NCBI RefSeq assembly: GCF_902168435.1
Contig: NZ_LR656175.1
Location: 1-64,000, forward strand
Source of the DNA: Bacillus marasmi
GTDB taxonomy: Bacteria > Bacillota > Bacilli > Bacillales > Cytobacillaceae
DNA length: 64,000 nucleotides
Direction of reading: 5' to 3'
Position numbers and translations under genes: made by a program. Positions 1 through 9,776 of the stretch are shown in pieces. A model generated the notes under the pieces. It was not told where the DNA came from and ran no database searches. It worked only from the letters and a program-made list of their open reading frames with translations. Each line of letters begins with the position of its first letter. Position 1 is the stretch's first letter.

Positions 1-1
1 T

Positions 2-70
2 GCTCCTTTTGTAGAAGATGAGGGAACAAGTATGGTCTATCTCTTCTACAATAGGAGCCTTTTTATTTTT
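2..70 (+). terminator. Intrinsic terminator of a gene left of the window
   Basis: Two 17-base arms (2-18 and 42-58) pair with one mismatch, and a T-rich run follows at 59-70 on the + strand. This is the layout of a Rho-independent terminator. It would serve a + strand gene ending left of the window, or act on both strands. No gene end is visible to confirm which. Confidence 0.6.
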
Positions 71-112
71 TAGAAATTAATTAAGTCACTTTTACATATT
101 TTTCAAGTCGTG

Positions 113-430
113 CAACGCTAGTGGGACAGACCCCCAACACTGTGCTACGGTGATGCAACGGGGGACTGGCCCCCAACACGGTGGTGCGGTGATGCAACGG
201 GGGACTGGCACCCAACACGGTGATGCGGTGATGCAACGGGGGACAGACCCCCATCACGGTGATGCGGTGATGCAACGGGGGACTGGCACCCAGCACTGTA
301 ATGCGGTGATGCACCGGGGGACAGACCCCCAGCACGGTGATGCGGTGATGCGGCGAGGGACAGACCCCCAGCACGGTGATGCGGTGATGCACCGGGGGAC
401 TGGCCCCCAGCACTGTGATGCGGTGATGCA
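113..430. repeat. Tandem array A, 39-bp unit, about 8 copies
   Basis: Units repeat every 39 bp (the GGGGG run starts at 160, 199, 238 and so on). Each unit has a doubled GGTGATGC-like word and a small hairpin of five G, five variable bases and five C, such as GGGGGACAGACCCCC. The array starts about 13 bp beyond the murA terminator. Because 39 is divisible by three, several frames stay open as 13-residue repeats, but no frame has a ribosome site or a sensible product. It belongs to the same class as the two-unit array at 50245-50298. Confidence 0.9.
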
Positions 431-442
431 TCCCATATATAC

Positions 443-480
443 AAAAAACCGAAGCTGAGCACAATTGCTCAAGCTTCGGT
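443..480 (-). terminator. murA terminator
   Basis: On the minus strand the arms ACCGAAGC and GCTTCGGT, with a second inner stem, are followed by six T. It lies just past the murA stop codon and ends that transcript. Confidence 0.85.
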
Positions 481-516
481 CGTCCATGCAATATTAAATT
501 TTACAAAAACAAAAAA

Positions 517-1827
517 TTACGCATTTAAATCCGAAACAATTTTCGTTTCGTGAGCAAGGCTTACTTCTTCTTCTTTGACACGTTCGATGTCGGCACCAAG
601 AAGACGAAGCTTTTCGTGGAAGTTCACGTAGCCGCGATCTAAGTGTTTCAACTCAGTCACGCGTGTCACGCCATCTGCGACAAGGCCAGTCAAAATCAAG
701 GATGCTGCGGCACGAAGATCAGTTGCAGCAACTTCTGCACCTTGCAGATTAGATGGTCCATTCATAATGACAGAACGGCCTTCGATTTTGATTTCGGCGT
801 TCATGCGACGGAATTCTTCAACGTGCATGAAACGATTCTCAAATACGGTTTCGGTAATCATGCTCGTACCGCGCGCTCGCAACAACAACGCCATCATTTG
901 TGATTGCATATCTGTTGGGAAGCCCGGATGAGGCATGGTTTTAATATCAACTGGTTTTAATAGGTCTGGACCAATAACGCGAACACCGTCATTTTCCTCG
1001 GCGATCTCGACGCCCATTTCTTCCATTTTCGCAATTAGAGAGGTTAAATGCTCTGGCACAGCTCCTTGAACAAGTACGTTTCCACCTGTAATCGCTGCAG
1101 CTACCATGAACGTTCCAGCCTCAACACGGTCAGGAATGATCGTATGGTCTGCACCAAATAGAACGTTAACGCCTTCGATACGGATTGTGCCGGTACCAGC
1201 GCCGCGAACCTTCGCACCCATGGCGTTAAGGAAGTTAGCTAAATCAACAATTTCAGGCTCCTTCGCTGCATTCTCGATCACAGTTGTACCGACTGCAAGC
1301 GTTGCCGCCATCATGATATTTTCTGTTGCACCGACGCTTGGAAAATCAAGATATATTTTCGCACCTTTAAGTCGATCCTTCACCTCGGCCTCGATGAAGC
1401 CGTTGCCAACCTTAACTTCTGCTCCCATTGCTTCAAAACCTTTTAAATGCTGGTCAATTGGACGTGAGCCAATCGCACAGCCGCCAGGAAGAGCTACTCG
1501 GGCACGGCCATTTCGAGCAAGCAGTGAGCCCATCACTAAAACAGATGCACGCATTTTACGAACGTATTCGAAAGGTGCCTCTTCCTTTAATGGTTTCGAC
1601 GCATCTACAGTTACTAAATTATTATGAAACTCCACTCCGGCATTTAAGAAACGTAGCACTTCATTAATCGTGTATACATCGGAGAGAGCTGGTACATCAC
1701 GAATTACGCTTTTTCCGTCACTTGCTAATAATGTTGCAGCGAGCACAGGCAAAACGGCATTTTTTGCCCCTTCTACTTTAACGGTACCGCTAAGCCTATT
1801 TCCGCCGCGGACGATGATTTTTTCCAA
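517..1827 (-). CDS. murA: UDP-N-acetylglucosamine 1-carboxyvinyltransferase (MurA1)
   Basis: Transfers the enolpyruvyl group of PEP to UDP-GlcNAc, the first committed step of peptidoglycan precursor synthesis in the cytoplasm. The 436-residue length is normal. Lys22 sits in the conserved GAKNA motif and the catalytic Cys117, the fosfomycin target, in [13 protein letters not shown]. The product is of the MurAA type; a paralogue (murZ) lies at 53047-54333, the usual two-copy state in low-GC Gram-positives. It follows ywmB by 33 bp as in B. subtilis and has its own terminator. Identification is secure. Confidence 0.97.
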   Translation of the reverse strand: MEKIIVRGGNRLSGTVKVEGAKNAVLPVLAATLLASDGKSVIRDVPALSDVYTINEVLRFLNAGVEFHNNLVTVDASKPLKEEAPFEYVRKMRASVLVMGSLLARNGRARVALPGGCAIGSRPIDQHLKGFEAMGAEVKVGNGFIEAEVKDRLKGAKIYLDFPSVGATENIMMAATLAVGTTVIENAAKEPEIVDLANFLNAMGAKVRGAGTGTIRIEGVNVLFGADHTIIPDRVEAGTFMVAAAITGGNVLVQGAVPEHLTSLIAKMEEMGVEIAEENDGVRVIGPDLLKPVDIKTMPHPGFPTDMQSQMMALLLRARGTSMITETVFENRFMHVEEFRRMNAEIKIEGRSVIMNGPSNLQGAEVAATDLRAAASLILTGLVADGVTRVTELKHLDRGYVNFHEKLRLLGADIERVKEEEVSLAHETKIVSDLNA

Positions 1828-1860
1828 AGTGTATTCCCCTCCGCGTCCATTTTCTCTATA

Positions 1861-2634
1861 TTAATATTCAATCGTAATGATTGGTGTGCCAACAACAAGG
1901 GTTGTCTTTGCGCCCATTCCTTGTGTTCGCAAGGCCAATTGTAGGTTTATGCTTTCTTGGTTTCTTTTTAGCGATTCGGCGAATAAAGGCGAAGCAGCCG
2001 TTACAGAAATAAATGATTCTTCAGATAGAGACTCTATTTCATTCGCATTCAATGCTTTTAATAAACCTTTTGTTGTTGTAGACAAAGTCGATATCATCTT
2101 ATCATCTAATTCCGCTTGTACACAAGAGAAAATTTGTGGCTTTGTACGAAAGATATTAGAAAATGTCGAACGCAACCCAGAATTTAGGTGTTTTACCGTA
2201 TCCTCTGTCCAGTATTGACCTTTGATTTCATAAATAACATACGCCTGGGTGCTTTGTTTTGTGCGGGTCGAAACAATTTTGACACTTTCTTGGAATGTGG
2301 AATGATCTGTGGATAGGGCTGTGGCCTCCCAATGAGCATCGTTGCTTGCTTCAGTCCAGTCCCATGTTGGAAATTGTTTCTTTAAGCTGTTGATATAATT
2401 TTCTATGTCCTTCGTATCGCTAACGCTTGTTAATTTTTCTCTTGCATGAATGGACCATTCGTCAATCTCGATATTTTCGCCTTCAATCCGTTCGGCTAAA
2501 GTGATTAAATCGATCGCTTCCGGTGCGTTGGAATTTGGTTTCGATTTCGTCGCTTCAGTCGGACGATTCCCGAATTGCACAAGGATAAAACTAATAATGA
2601 CTAAAATTACCCATTTATTTATATGTTTTTTCAT
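1861..2634 (-). CDS. ywmB: YwmB family protein (TATA-box-binding-like fold)
   Basis: A 257-residue protein with an N-terminal hydrophobic segment (about residues 5-22, NKWVILVIISFILVQFG) that looks like a signal anchor, so most of the protein should be outside the membrane. The YwmB family has no settled function. I chose the ATG at 2634 because a GGAG site lies seven bases upstream; a longer reading frame up to 2703 has no such site. Position directly before murA matches B. subtilis ywmB. Family assignment rests on sequence character plus synteny. Confidence 0.85.
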   Translation of the reverse strand: MKKHINKWVILVIISFILVQFGNRPTEATKSKPNSNAPEAIDLITLAERIEGENIEIDEWSIHAREKLTSVSDTKDIENYINSLKKQFPTWDWTEASNDAHWEATALSTDHSTFQESVKIVSTRTKQSTQAYVIYEIKGQYWTEDTVKHLNSGLRSTFSNIFRTKPQIFSCVQAELDDKMISTLSTTTKGLLKALNANEIESLSEESFISVTAASPLFAESLKRNQESINLQLALRTQGMGAKTTLVVGTPIITIEY

Positions 2635-2977
2635 CTTCGAACTCCTCTCCATACTTACATTGTTACCTGAAGAGGAGCTTGCATACTTGGGAATTCTCGT
2701 CACATTTTGACATTCAGTTTTGCACGTTTCGAATTTCTTATTTTTGTAAAATTTTACTAGCTGTTTTTTTGTAAAAATAAAGCTACTTTAAGATTTTAAA
2801 TTAAATTAATGTTGTTACGTTTCTTATGTAAGATAAACAACACCACCATGAATTGTACTGAATTAGTTTACGTTTGGGAACATGTAGGAAGACCTATATT
2901 TTTGACAAATAGATGTAATTACCTTAAAAATATTTAAATATTCTAACTATTATTGATTTTCCTACTAAAGTTCATCT
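2635..2977. other. AT-rich gap without recognised features
   Basis: This stretch separates ywmB from the DUF1146 gene. I see no reading frame with a ribosome site, no strong hairpin and no tandem repeat. It presumably holds the ywmB promoter, but no convincing -35/-10 pair stood out. Confidence 0.5.
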
Positions 2978-3214
2978 TTATGGTAACAACGCTGGTAGCT
3001 GCTTTGACCAAAGTAGGTAATCTAGGAAAAAATTGCTAACCGCTGAACCGAGTACAATCGATAATATTATATATAGTAATCTAGCTTGCACGACGTGATT
3101 TTTTTTGATAATTTTCTCGATCTGTAGCGCCTGGATTGCCCACCAAGCAACCCCAATGAAGACAAGATGTGACACGATTGAGAGCAGTGCCTGCTGTCCA
3201 AAGTCGGTTATCAT
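2978..3214 (-). CDS. ywzB: DUF1146 family integral membrane protein (YwzB)
   Basis: A 78-residue protein with two membrane segments (about 8-27 and 43-65) separated by a basic loop containing KIIKKNH, which predicts the loop in the cytoplasm. Size, topology and position between the respiratory operons and ywmB-murA match B. subtilis YwzB (DUF1146). The start ATG follows a strong GGGAGGGGG site. Function is unknown in the family. Confidence 0.85.
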   Translation of the reverse strand: MITDFGQQALLSIVSHLVFIGVAWWAIQALQIEKIIKKNHVVQARLLYIILSIVLGSAVSNFFLDYLLWSKQLPALLP

Positions 3215-3316
3215 TATTTTTTACCCCCTCCCTTATTTCTCCGCTTGCAGCTTGCCATAATAGATATAGACGTGCAAGTCGTGAAAAGGTTTCATTTCTT
3301 TTTAGTTTTACATTTA

Positions 3317-3350
3317 TAAAACCACCTCATGTGTAATAAGGTGGTTTTCT
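3317..3350 (-). terminator. sspH terminator (bidirectional)
   Basis: Arms AAACCACCT and AGGTGGTTT enclose an 11-base loop, with T-rich flanks on both sides. It begins nine bases beyond the sspH stop and could also stop + strand transcription. Confidence 0.8.
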
Positions 3351-3358
3351 TATGGTGA

Positions 3359-3541
3359 CTATTCTTCAACGAGCTCAGTAATTTCGACTGTTGAACGTTC
3401 TTCGAGTCCTGGATGTCTTGAGTGAACGGTCGCGGTTGTACCGTCTTCATTTAATGCGTCAATCCAGACGGATGCCCCATTATATTTTACATCAATTTCG
3501 GCTGAGGAAGATAGAATTTGTTTGATTCTTTTTGCATCCAT
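3359..3541 (-). CDS. sspH: H-type small acid-soluble spore protein
   Basis: A 60-residue protein starting MDAKRIKQILSSSAEIDVKY and continuing with a V-W-I-D-A-L-N-E-D-G pattern. This matches the SspH family (repeated use of KRIKxIL, VxYxG, VWI and NEDGTA), minor proteins packed in the spore core. It has a GGGAG ribosome site and its own terminator, so it is monocistronic. Family members are transcribed by sigma-G; I looked for a sigma-G promoter upstream and did not find a convincing one. The 21-bp array B lies 131 bp upstream. Confidence 0.85.
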   Translation of the reverse strand: MDAKRIKQILSSSAEIDVKYNGASVWIDALNEDGTTATVHSRHPGLEERSTVEITELVEE

Positions 3542-3671
3542 TCGTACACACTCCCTTTATTTTATGGAATCCATCCTAGTTTTTGATGGTTGAGGTGTTT
3601 TATGTATGGAAATTTCGGGGTTCTGGCGTAATTGTGACTCGTTTCAGTCGGTGGATTAACGTGATTTTGTA

Positions 3672-3776
3672 TTTATCGACGCATTTTCGGAATTTATCGA
3701 CGCAAATTAAGAATTTATCGACGAATTTTACAAGTTTATCGACGCAAATTGAGAGTTTATCGACGTAAGTGGACAA
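3672..3776. repeat. Tandem array B, 21-bp unit, 5 copies
   Basis: TTTATCGACG begins at 3672, 3693, 3714, 3735 and 3756, an exact 21-bp period; the other half of each unit varies. The last unit continues TAAGTGGACAA and is followed by a C-rich stretch. The same word, period, copy number and closing sequence occur at 26485-26590. The array lies about 35 bp beyond the nuo operon terminator. Open frames across it encode only VDK heptads and are by-products of the 21-bp period. Confidence 0.92.
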
Positions 3777-3811
3777 TGTCACACCCCCGCCACCAATACA
3801 TCAAACATCCA

Positions 3812-3849
3812 TAAAAAAAAGAAAGGGGCAAGTCGCGCGCACCCTTTCT
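3812..3849 (-). terminator. nuo operon terminator
   Basis: On the minus strand AGAAAGGG and CCCTTTCT pair around a GC-rich loop and are followed by eight T. It lies 136 bp after the nuoN stop, the end of the 11-gene operon. Confidence 0.85.
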
Positions 3850-3984
3850 CTTAAACCCCTTTTTATTGAATCCGTAATAAATTCTTTCCCAAGAAATATA
3901 TCCTTTGTTCGTAACTTTATTTTACAATAATTTCGTAATTATTTCCAATTTTTTGTCCCAAGCCTTGAATCCCAAGCTTCTAGC

Positions 3985-5508
3985 CTATTGTTGGAAGAAA
4001 TCAGCGAAATTCCTAAATTGGCTGTCGATGAAGTCGTAAGCTGTGTCTGGTGCCAAACCTAATACCAATGTACCGATGACACAGATTACAATTACAACTG
4101 CTACACCAATTGGCACGGACAGCTTAGGTGCATTTGCACCGCCTGCAGCCGGACGGAAGAACATTTGCGTCATGATGCCGAAGTAGTACACATACGATAC
4201 AACTGTTGTGGCAATCATAATTGAAGCCAATACGTAATGAGCTGGTTGGTCAACCAATGCGCCCATGAAAATGTTTAGCTTACCGATAAATCCTGCTGTT
4301 CCCGGGAAACCAGCAAGCGACAGAATCGAGATTCCCATCGCCACGGCTAGTAGCGGTGAACGGCGGTATAGACCGGCAAAATGTTTAATGTCTTCTGAAT
4401 CATGACCACGAGTAACGAGGCTAATAATTGCAAATGCTGCTAAGTTCATAAATAAGTAAGCTGCTAAATAAAACCATAATGTATTAAACATAAATTGTAA
4501 GGTCACGAAGCATACCAATAAGTAACCTGCGTGAGCAATACTTGAATAGGCAAACATCCGCTTTACATTCGTTTGACGAAGGGCCACGACGTTTCCGATG
4601 ATCATCGTGATACCTGCTAAAGCAGCAATATAATCTTGGAGCTGATAGAAAATTGGCGTTGAGCCTGCACCCTCAGTCGGAATGCGGATAAAAATGAATA
4701 AGAACATCCGAGCCATCAACACAAAGCCCGCAGTCTTTGATACTACGCTCAAGAAAGCTGTCACCGGTGTTGGCGCTCCTTGGTAAACGTCCGGAGCCCA
4801 CATATGGAACGGCGCAGTCGCTAGCTTGAACGACAGTCCGACGAAAACAATAAAGAAAGCTAGGCCGAGCAAGTAAACCATTTGCGTATCAGCAACGGTT
4901 TGAGCTGCTGCCGCTACCTGCATTAAGTTGGTTGAGCCGGTTAAGCCGTACACATAGCTCAAACCAAACAAGGTGATGGCTGTGGCAATACTGCCGTTCA
5001 CGACGTATTTCATTGCTGATTCGTTGGATTGTAAGTTTTTCTTTTTCATACCAGCAAGTATATAAGAAGAGATTGAAAGCAATTCAAGTCCGACGAACAT
5101 TGTGATGATGTCGCCGCTTGACGACATGATCATTGCCCCTAACAAAGCAGTTAGAAACAAGTAGAAATATTCGCCACGGTAATTTTCAAGTCCCTCTTTT
5201 GTATCATCACTGATTGCTAAAATTAAAACTAATGCAGCACCGCCAAGCATTAATAGCTTAAACGCCTTTGCAAATGAATCAAGTCGGAACGTATCGTGAA
5301 GAATGGAAGTCACATCAAGTTGGAATAGTCCAGCAAGTGAAACCATTGCGAGCAGGATACCAGCAACTCCAATCCAGCCGATGTTGCGACGATCAACGCT
5401 TTTTGGCATGAACAAATCGAGCAAGGACATCAGGGTTGCAACGATTAGGATAATGAATTCAGGAGCCATGACTCTCCATTCAAATGATAATAGCGTATCT
5501 AGATCCAT
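3985..5508 (-). CDS. nuoN: NADH-quinone oxidoreductase subunit N
   Basis: One of three antiporter-like membrane subunits of complex I that pump protons. The 507-residue protein is hydrophobic throughout, consistent with about 14 helices, and carries the family motif FHMWAPDVYQGAPTPVTAF on a central discontinuous helix with lysines following. A GGGGGTGATGAAGG site precedes the ATG. It is the last gene of the operon, six bases after nuoM, and is followed by a terminator. Confidence 0.96.
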   Translation of the reverse strand: MDLDTLLSFEWRVMAPEFIILIVATLMSLLDLFMPKSVDRRNIGWIGVAGILLAMVSLAGLFQLDVTSILHDTFRLDSFAKAFKLLMLGGAALVLILAISDDTKEGLENYRGEYFYLFLTALLGAMIMSSSGDIITMFVGLELLSISSYILAGMKKKNLQSNESAMKYVVNGSIATAITLFGLSYVYGLTGSTNLMQVAAAAQTVADTQMVYLLGLAFFIVFVGLSFKLATAPFHMWAPDVYQGAPTPVTAFLSVVSKTAGFVLMARMFLFIFIRIPTEGAGSTPIFYQLQDYIAALAGITMIIGNVVALRQTNVKRMFAYSSIAHAGYLLVCFVTLQFMFNTLWFYLAAYLFMNLAAFAIISLVTRGHDSEDIKHFAGLYRRSPLLAVAMGISILSLAGFPGTAGFIGKLNIFMGALVDQPAHYVLASIMIATTVVSYVYYFGIMTQMFFRPAAGGANAPKLSVPIGVAVVIVICVIGTLVLGLAPDTAYDFIDSQFRNFADFFQQ

Positions 5509-5514
5509 CCTTCA

Positions 5515-7029
5515 TCACCCCCCTATTCCTTGCATGATAGTTTCAATTGTTGATGTGAGCGGCTCGCTTAATAGCGTCGGATAAACACCAATTAACACGA
5601 TGAGACCCATTAATGCAAACACTGGAATCATTTCAACCGCTTTTAAATCAGTAATACCTGCGAATTCTCGTTCTGCTTTTCCAAAAGTCATTCCGAGTAC
5701 TGCACGCAGCAAGTAAACGGCTGTCATAATAATGCCAAGTGCTCCGACTGCCGCAAGAACAGGCATTTCTTTAAATAAGCCCATGAACGCCATAAATTCG
5801 CTGACGAATCCAGACATACCTGGTAAGCCGAGTGATGCCATAGCGCCGGCTAGTAAAAATCCAGCTGTAAGTGGCATCCCCTTAGCAAGTCCACCTAAAT
5901 TATCAATCTTCGTCGTATGTGTTCTTTCATACATCACACCTACTAAGAAGAACAATAGTGCAGAGATTAATCCGTGAGAGACAACTTGGAAAATCGCCCC
6001 TTGAATTCCCGCTTCATTTAATGCTGCTAAACCGATTAAGACGATACCCATATGGGAGATCGAAGAGTAAGCAAGCACCATTTTGAAATCTGATTGGATA
6101 AACGCTAGGAATGCACCGTATAACAGGTTGATAACCCCTAGCACTGCTAGTACAACAGCAATTTCTTTAAATTGCTGTGGGAAAATTCCCATTCCGAAGC
6201 GAATGATACCGAATGCCCCAATTTTCAAAAGAATACCGGAGTGAATCATAACGATTGAAGGCGGTGCTTCAACGTGTACCTTCAGCATCCATGTATGAAG
6301 AGGGAAGATTGGTAGCTTCACCCCAAAGGCAACCATTAAGGCAACGAGCATTCCGAACTTCGCCGCTTCGGAAATTGGCGCAATCAGCTCGCCCCCTTCA
6401 TTGTTCATAAAGAACTTTAACGCTTCGATATTTGATGTTCCTGTGCGAGCGAACAAAATCATAATAACAATTAATAAAATGGCAGAGCCTAAACCGTTGT
6501 AGACTAAAAAGCTATAGGCTGCTTTTTCTTTGTCAAAATAACCCCATTTACCGATAAGGAAGAACATTGGTACGAGAGTTACCTCAAAGAAAATAAAGAA
6601 TAAAATCAAGTTTTGTGCGGTAAACACGCCGAGCATTCCGACTTCAAGCAATAGGAATAGCATGAAGTAGCCTTTCCATTCCTTTTTAATATGAATGGAA
6701 GCAATCGCTGCAAGGCTTGCCACAACTGATGTTAAAACGACCATGATAAGCGAAAATTCATCAACGCCAACCTCATAATCAACCGCGAATAAATAATCCG
6801 CCTCAAAACGTCCGAACTGAACCCAGTTTACTTTTTCCGCTAATAGCGCAAGATTTGCCCCATTCAAATATTGGATGAAGGCAACGATTGAAAACACTGC
6901 CGCTGGAAGAGTAGCGATAAAACCGATGATTTTTATCGTATCTTCCTTCGTCTTTGGAACAAATGCTAACACCAAAATACCTAATAATGGGGAGAAAATT
7001 AAGATGGATAAGAAGTTTTCCATATTCAT
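5515..7029 (-). CDS. nuoM: NADH-quinone oxidoreductase subunit M
   Basis: Antiporter-like proton-pumping subunit of complex I, 504 residues and about 14 helices. HTWMLKVHVEAPPSIVMIHS is the conserved central segment, and SSISHMG lies in the following helix. It abuts nuoL (stop and start one base apart). The GGGGGG site at -13 to -8 supports the first ATG; a second ATG two codons later is possible. Confidence 0.96.
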   Translation of the reverse strand: MNMENFLSILIFSPLLGILVLAFVPKTKEDTIKIIGFIATLPAAVFSIVAFIQYLNGANLALLAEKVNWVQFGRFEADYLFAVDYEVGVDEFSLIMVVLTSVVASLAAIASIHIKKEWKGYFMLFLLLEVGMLGVFTAQNLILFFIFFEVTLVPMFFLIGKWGYFDKEKAAYSFLVYNGLGSAILLIVIMILFARTGTSNIEALKFFMNNEGGELIAPISEAAKFGMLVALMVAFGVKLPIFPLHTWMLKVHVEAPPSIVMIHSGILLKIGAFGIIRFGMGIFPQQFKEIAVVLAVLGVINLLYGAFLAFIQSDFKMVLAYSSISHMGIVLIGLAALNEAGIQGAIFQVVSHGLISALLFFLVGVMYERTHTTKIDNLGGLAKGMPLTAGFLLAGAMASLGLPGMSGFVSEFMAFMGLFKEMPVLAAVGALGIIMTAVYLLRAVLGMTFGKAEREFAGITDLKAVEMIPVFALMGLIVLIGVYPTLLSEPLTSTIETIMQGIGG

Positions 7030-8892
7030 TTATAAGTACCCCCCTGTCAAAGCAAAGATGACAACTAACAACGCAAGACCAACAAAGGCTACCGTACCGT
7101 ACGTTTGAATTTGTCCGTTTTGGAGCTTAGAGCCCGTTTTGCTAAGCGATTGTACGAAGCCAAGCACTAAATTAATGATTCCTTCCACAAGGAAGATTTC
7201 AATAATTTTGAAGAGTTGGCTGATCCATTTTGTCGCTGTTACAACTGTTAGCTGATACAATTCATCGAAATAATATTTATTGTATAAAATGTTGTAAACC
7301 ATAGGTGCGCTGCCTGATAACCAGTCGCGTGACAAGCTCTTCTTCGCGTACATAAGCCACGCAAGGAAAATACCTGCTAAAGAGACTAAAGTAGCAACGA
7401 TCATAATCCAGGCTGGACCTTCGATATGGCCGTGGCCAAGTGCTTCGTTTCCTTCAGTAAGCCAATCGCCTAAGAAGGTTCCGAACCAAGGTGTGTTCAC
7501 ATATCCTGCGACAACCGCTAGCACACCTAGTACCATCATTGGTACAGTCATTACGCTTGGTGACTCGTGTACATTTTTCATTTCACTGCGTGCCTGGCCT
7601 GCAAAAACCATAAAGAACAAGCGGAACATATAGAATGCTGTAAAGAATGCAGCAATGACAGCAAGCCAGAATTGTACAACATTACCTGATTCCCATGCTG
7701 CGATTAAAATTTCGTCTTTACTGAAGAATCCTGAAAATAACGGTACACCGCTGATTGCTAATGTTCCAATTAAGAATAAAGGACCAGTAATTTTTAATTT
7801 TTTCCATAGTCCACCCATTTTTTCGATGTCCTGAGTGTGGACAGCATGAATGACGCTTCCTGCTGCTAGGAATAGCAAGGCCTTAAAGAAAGCGTGTGTC
7901 ATTAAATGGAATACACCTGCTACATAGCCTGCAGAACCAAGTGCAAGCATCATGTAACCGAGCTGACTCACCGTTGAGTAAGCGAGCACTCGTTTAATAT
8001 CCGTTTGAACAAGGCCGATGCTGGCTGCAAAAATCGCCGTAATAGCCCCAACCGTTGCAACTGTTAGCATCGCAGTTTCACTTGCTTCAAATAACGGGAA
8101 GAGTGTAGCTACTAAGTAAACCCCTGCTGCAACCATTGTTGCGGCGTGGATTAATGCTGAAACTGGCGTTGGACCTTCCATTGCGTCCGGTAACCAGGTG
8201 TGAAGCGGAAATTGACCGGATTTACCAACCGCTCCAATAAAGATTAAGATCGCTGTTAAGGTAATCCAACCGCCAGAAATTACCCCTTCTTCAACAGCTC
8301 TAAAGATATCATCATATTCAAAGCTACCAACCTGCCAGAATAACAGAATCATTCCGATTAATAAGCCAACGTCACCGATACGTGTCATAATGAAGGCTTT
8401 TTTGGCTGCAGCCTTTGCTTCTTCTTTGTAAAAATAAAAACCGATTAATAGGAAAGAACCTACACCAACGAGTTCCCAGAAAATATACGTTTGTAATAAA
8501 TTAGGTGATAAAACTAAACCGAGCATCGCAAACGTAAACAGTCCAAGATACGCATAGAATACCGAAATTCGGTCATCCCCGTGCATATAACCCTTTGAAT
8601 AGGTATGTACTAGTAAACTGACGAGCGATACGATTACTAGCATTAATGCATTTAATTGATTCACTTCAAAACCCGCTGTTATCACGGTATCCCCGAACGA
8701 AAGCCAGGTGGCCTCGCTCTTAAATGTTGATGCTGTAAAGCGTTCGAACAGCACCACTAAAGAGTAAATAAATGTGGCCAATGTTAATAGGATTCCGATA
8801 TAGGCACTCGCTTCTTTAAGTCGTTTACCGACAAGAAGTAGGATGAAAAACGATAAAAGCGGGAAAAGCGGTATGATCCATGCATTCTCCAT
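7030..8892 (-). CDS. nuoL: NADH-quinone oxidoreductase subunit L
   Basis: Largest antiporter-like complex I subunit, with the long lateral amphipathic helix at the C-terminus. It is 620 residues from the ATG at 8892, the usual Bacillus length (MENAW start). HTWLPDAMEGPTPVSALIHA is the signature of the central helix. A GTG three codons upstream lies too close to the GGGG ribosome site, so I prefer the ATG. The weaker conserved C-terminal part ends close to the nuoM start. Confidence 0.95.
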   Translation of the reverse strand: MENAWIIPLFPLLSFFILLLVGKRLKEASAYIGILLTLATFIYSLVVLFERFTASTFKSEATWLSFGDTVITAGFEVNQLNALMLVIVSLVSLLVHTYSKGYMHGDDRISVFYAYLGLFTFAMLGLVLSPNLLQTYIFWELVGVGSFLLIGFYFYKEEAKAAAKKAFIMTRIGDVGLLIGMILLFWQVGSFEYDDIFRAVEEGVISGGWITLTAILIFIGAVGKSGQFPLHTWLPDAMEGPTPVSALIHAATMVAAGVYLVATLFPLFEASETAMLTVATVGAITAIFAASIGLVQTDIKRVLAYSTVSQLGYMMLALGSAGYVAGVFHLMTHAFFKALLFLAAGSVIHAVHTQDIEKMGGLWKKLKITGPLFLIGTLAISGVPLFSGFFSKDEILIAAWESGNVVQFWLAVIAAFFTAFYMFRLFFMVFAGQARSEMKNVHESPSVMTVPMMVLGVLAVVAGYVNTPWFGTFLGDWLTEGNEALGHGHIEGPAWIMIVATLVSLAGIFLAWLMYAKKSLSRDWLSGSAPMVYNILYNKYYFDELYQLTVVTATKWISQLFKIIEIFLVEGIINLVLGFVQSLSKTGSKLQNGQIQTYGTVAFVGLALLVVIFALTGGYL

Positions 8893-8948
8893 CAATATCA
8901 CATTCCCCTTTTTTTACGCGTTGTTAGGCTAGTAGCCCTGCGTCTAAT

Positions 8949-9263
8949 TTAATGCTTCATTATGTCCATTTCGTCGACGTTAACAGTTTTCTTGTTGCGG
9001 TAAAGGGCAATTAGGATTGCTAGCCCTAGTGCTGCTTCTGCGGCAGCGACCGCCATTGTGAATAAGGCAAAAATCTGTCCGTCAATCGATGGAACTACAC
9101 CGTATTTGCTGAAGGTAACTAGGTTGATGTTGACGGCATTGAGCATGAGCTCAATTGAAATGAGCACGATAACCATGTTTCTTTTAGTTAAAGCACCGTA
9201 AAGACCGATTGAGAACAAAATAAGTGCAAGTGTTAAATATACTGAAATTGGCACTGAGCTCAT
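8949..9263 (-). CDS. nuoK: NADH-quinone oxidoreductase subunit K
   Basis: A 104-residue, three-helix subunit in the proton path next to NuoJ and NuoN. Both buried glutamates expected in the family are visible, in [10 protein letters not shown] and [11 protein letters not shown]. The start has an AAGGAGGCGG site. The stop of nuoJ overlaps the spacing so closely that translation is probably coupled. Confidence 0.96.
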   Translation of the reverse strand: MSSVPISVYLTLALILFSIGLYGALTKRNMVIVLISIELMLNAVNINLVTFSKYGVVPSIDGQIFALFTMAVAAAEAALGLAILIALYRNKKTVNVDEMDIMKH

Positions 9264-9776
9264 TTATTTTTCCGCCTCCTTTTCGTCGTCTTTTTTGGCA
9301 AGGACAATCGCTCCTATTAACGCCACTAAAAGAACAACAGAAGTTACTTCAAACGGAATCACAAATTTGGTATAAATGGCTTCCCCAATTTGCTTAGTAT
9401 TGTTTTCATGTAACGCAAGCTCGCTAGCTGGTAGCTCAAGATTATAAATACCAAAGTAGACAGCAGCTGCAAAGCCAACGACTCCTAGGAAGACGAAGAA
9501 TTTGCGTAAGCGTCCAGTCTTTGGCTCCTCTACATCATCGTGTCGGGTTAACATGATTCCGAACATCATGATGATGGTGATAGCACCGGAATAAATTAAG
9601 ATCTGTACTCCGGCAATGAATTCCGCTGATAAAAGGATGTAAATCCCTGCGATACTAATAAAGGTAAGCACTAGGGCTAATACCGCTTGAACAACTCCAC
9701 GGAGGTTCAAGAGTAGCACCCCGCCGATAATTCCGACGAGGGCGAGACCCATAAATGCGATTAATTCACCCGTCAT
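9264..9776 (-). CDS. nuoJ: NADH-quinone oxidoreductase subunit J
   Basis: A 170-residue membrane subunit with five predicted helices; YSGAITIIMMFGIML is the typical helix-3 region where a pi-bulge forms in complex I structures. Its start overlaps the nuoI stop by four bases (ATGA), indicating coupled translation. The C-terminus ends in a charged KKDDEKEAEK tail. Confidence 0.94.
   Translation of the reverse strand: MTGELIAFMGLALVGIIGGVLLLNLRGVVQAVLALVLTFISIAGIYILLSAEFIAGVQILIYSGAITIIMMFGIMLTRHDDVEEPKTGRLRKFFVFLGVVGFAAAVYFGIYNLELPASELALHENNTKQIGEAIYTKFVIPFEVTSVVLLVALIGAIVLAKKDDEKEAEK

Noticed and set aside
150-458. Open frames of 13-residue repeats on both strands over array A
   Set aside because: Three frames are open because 39 is divisible by three. 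No ribosome site, no family similarity.
3583-3782. Two 60-residue frames with VDK heptads over array B
   Set aside because: By-products of the 21-bp period; similar frames occur over arrays C, E and F, while the 20-bp arrays D and I keep no frame.
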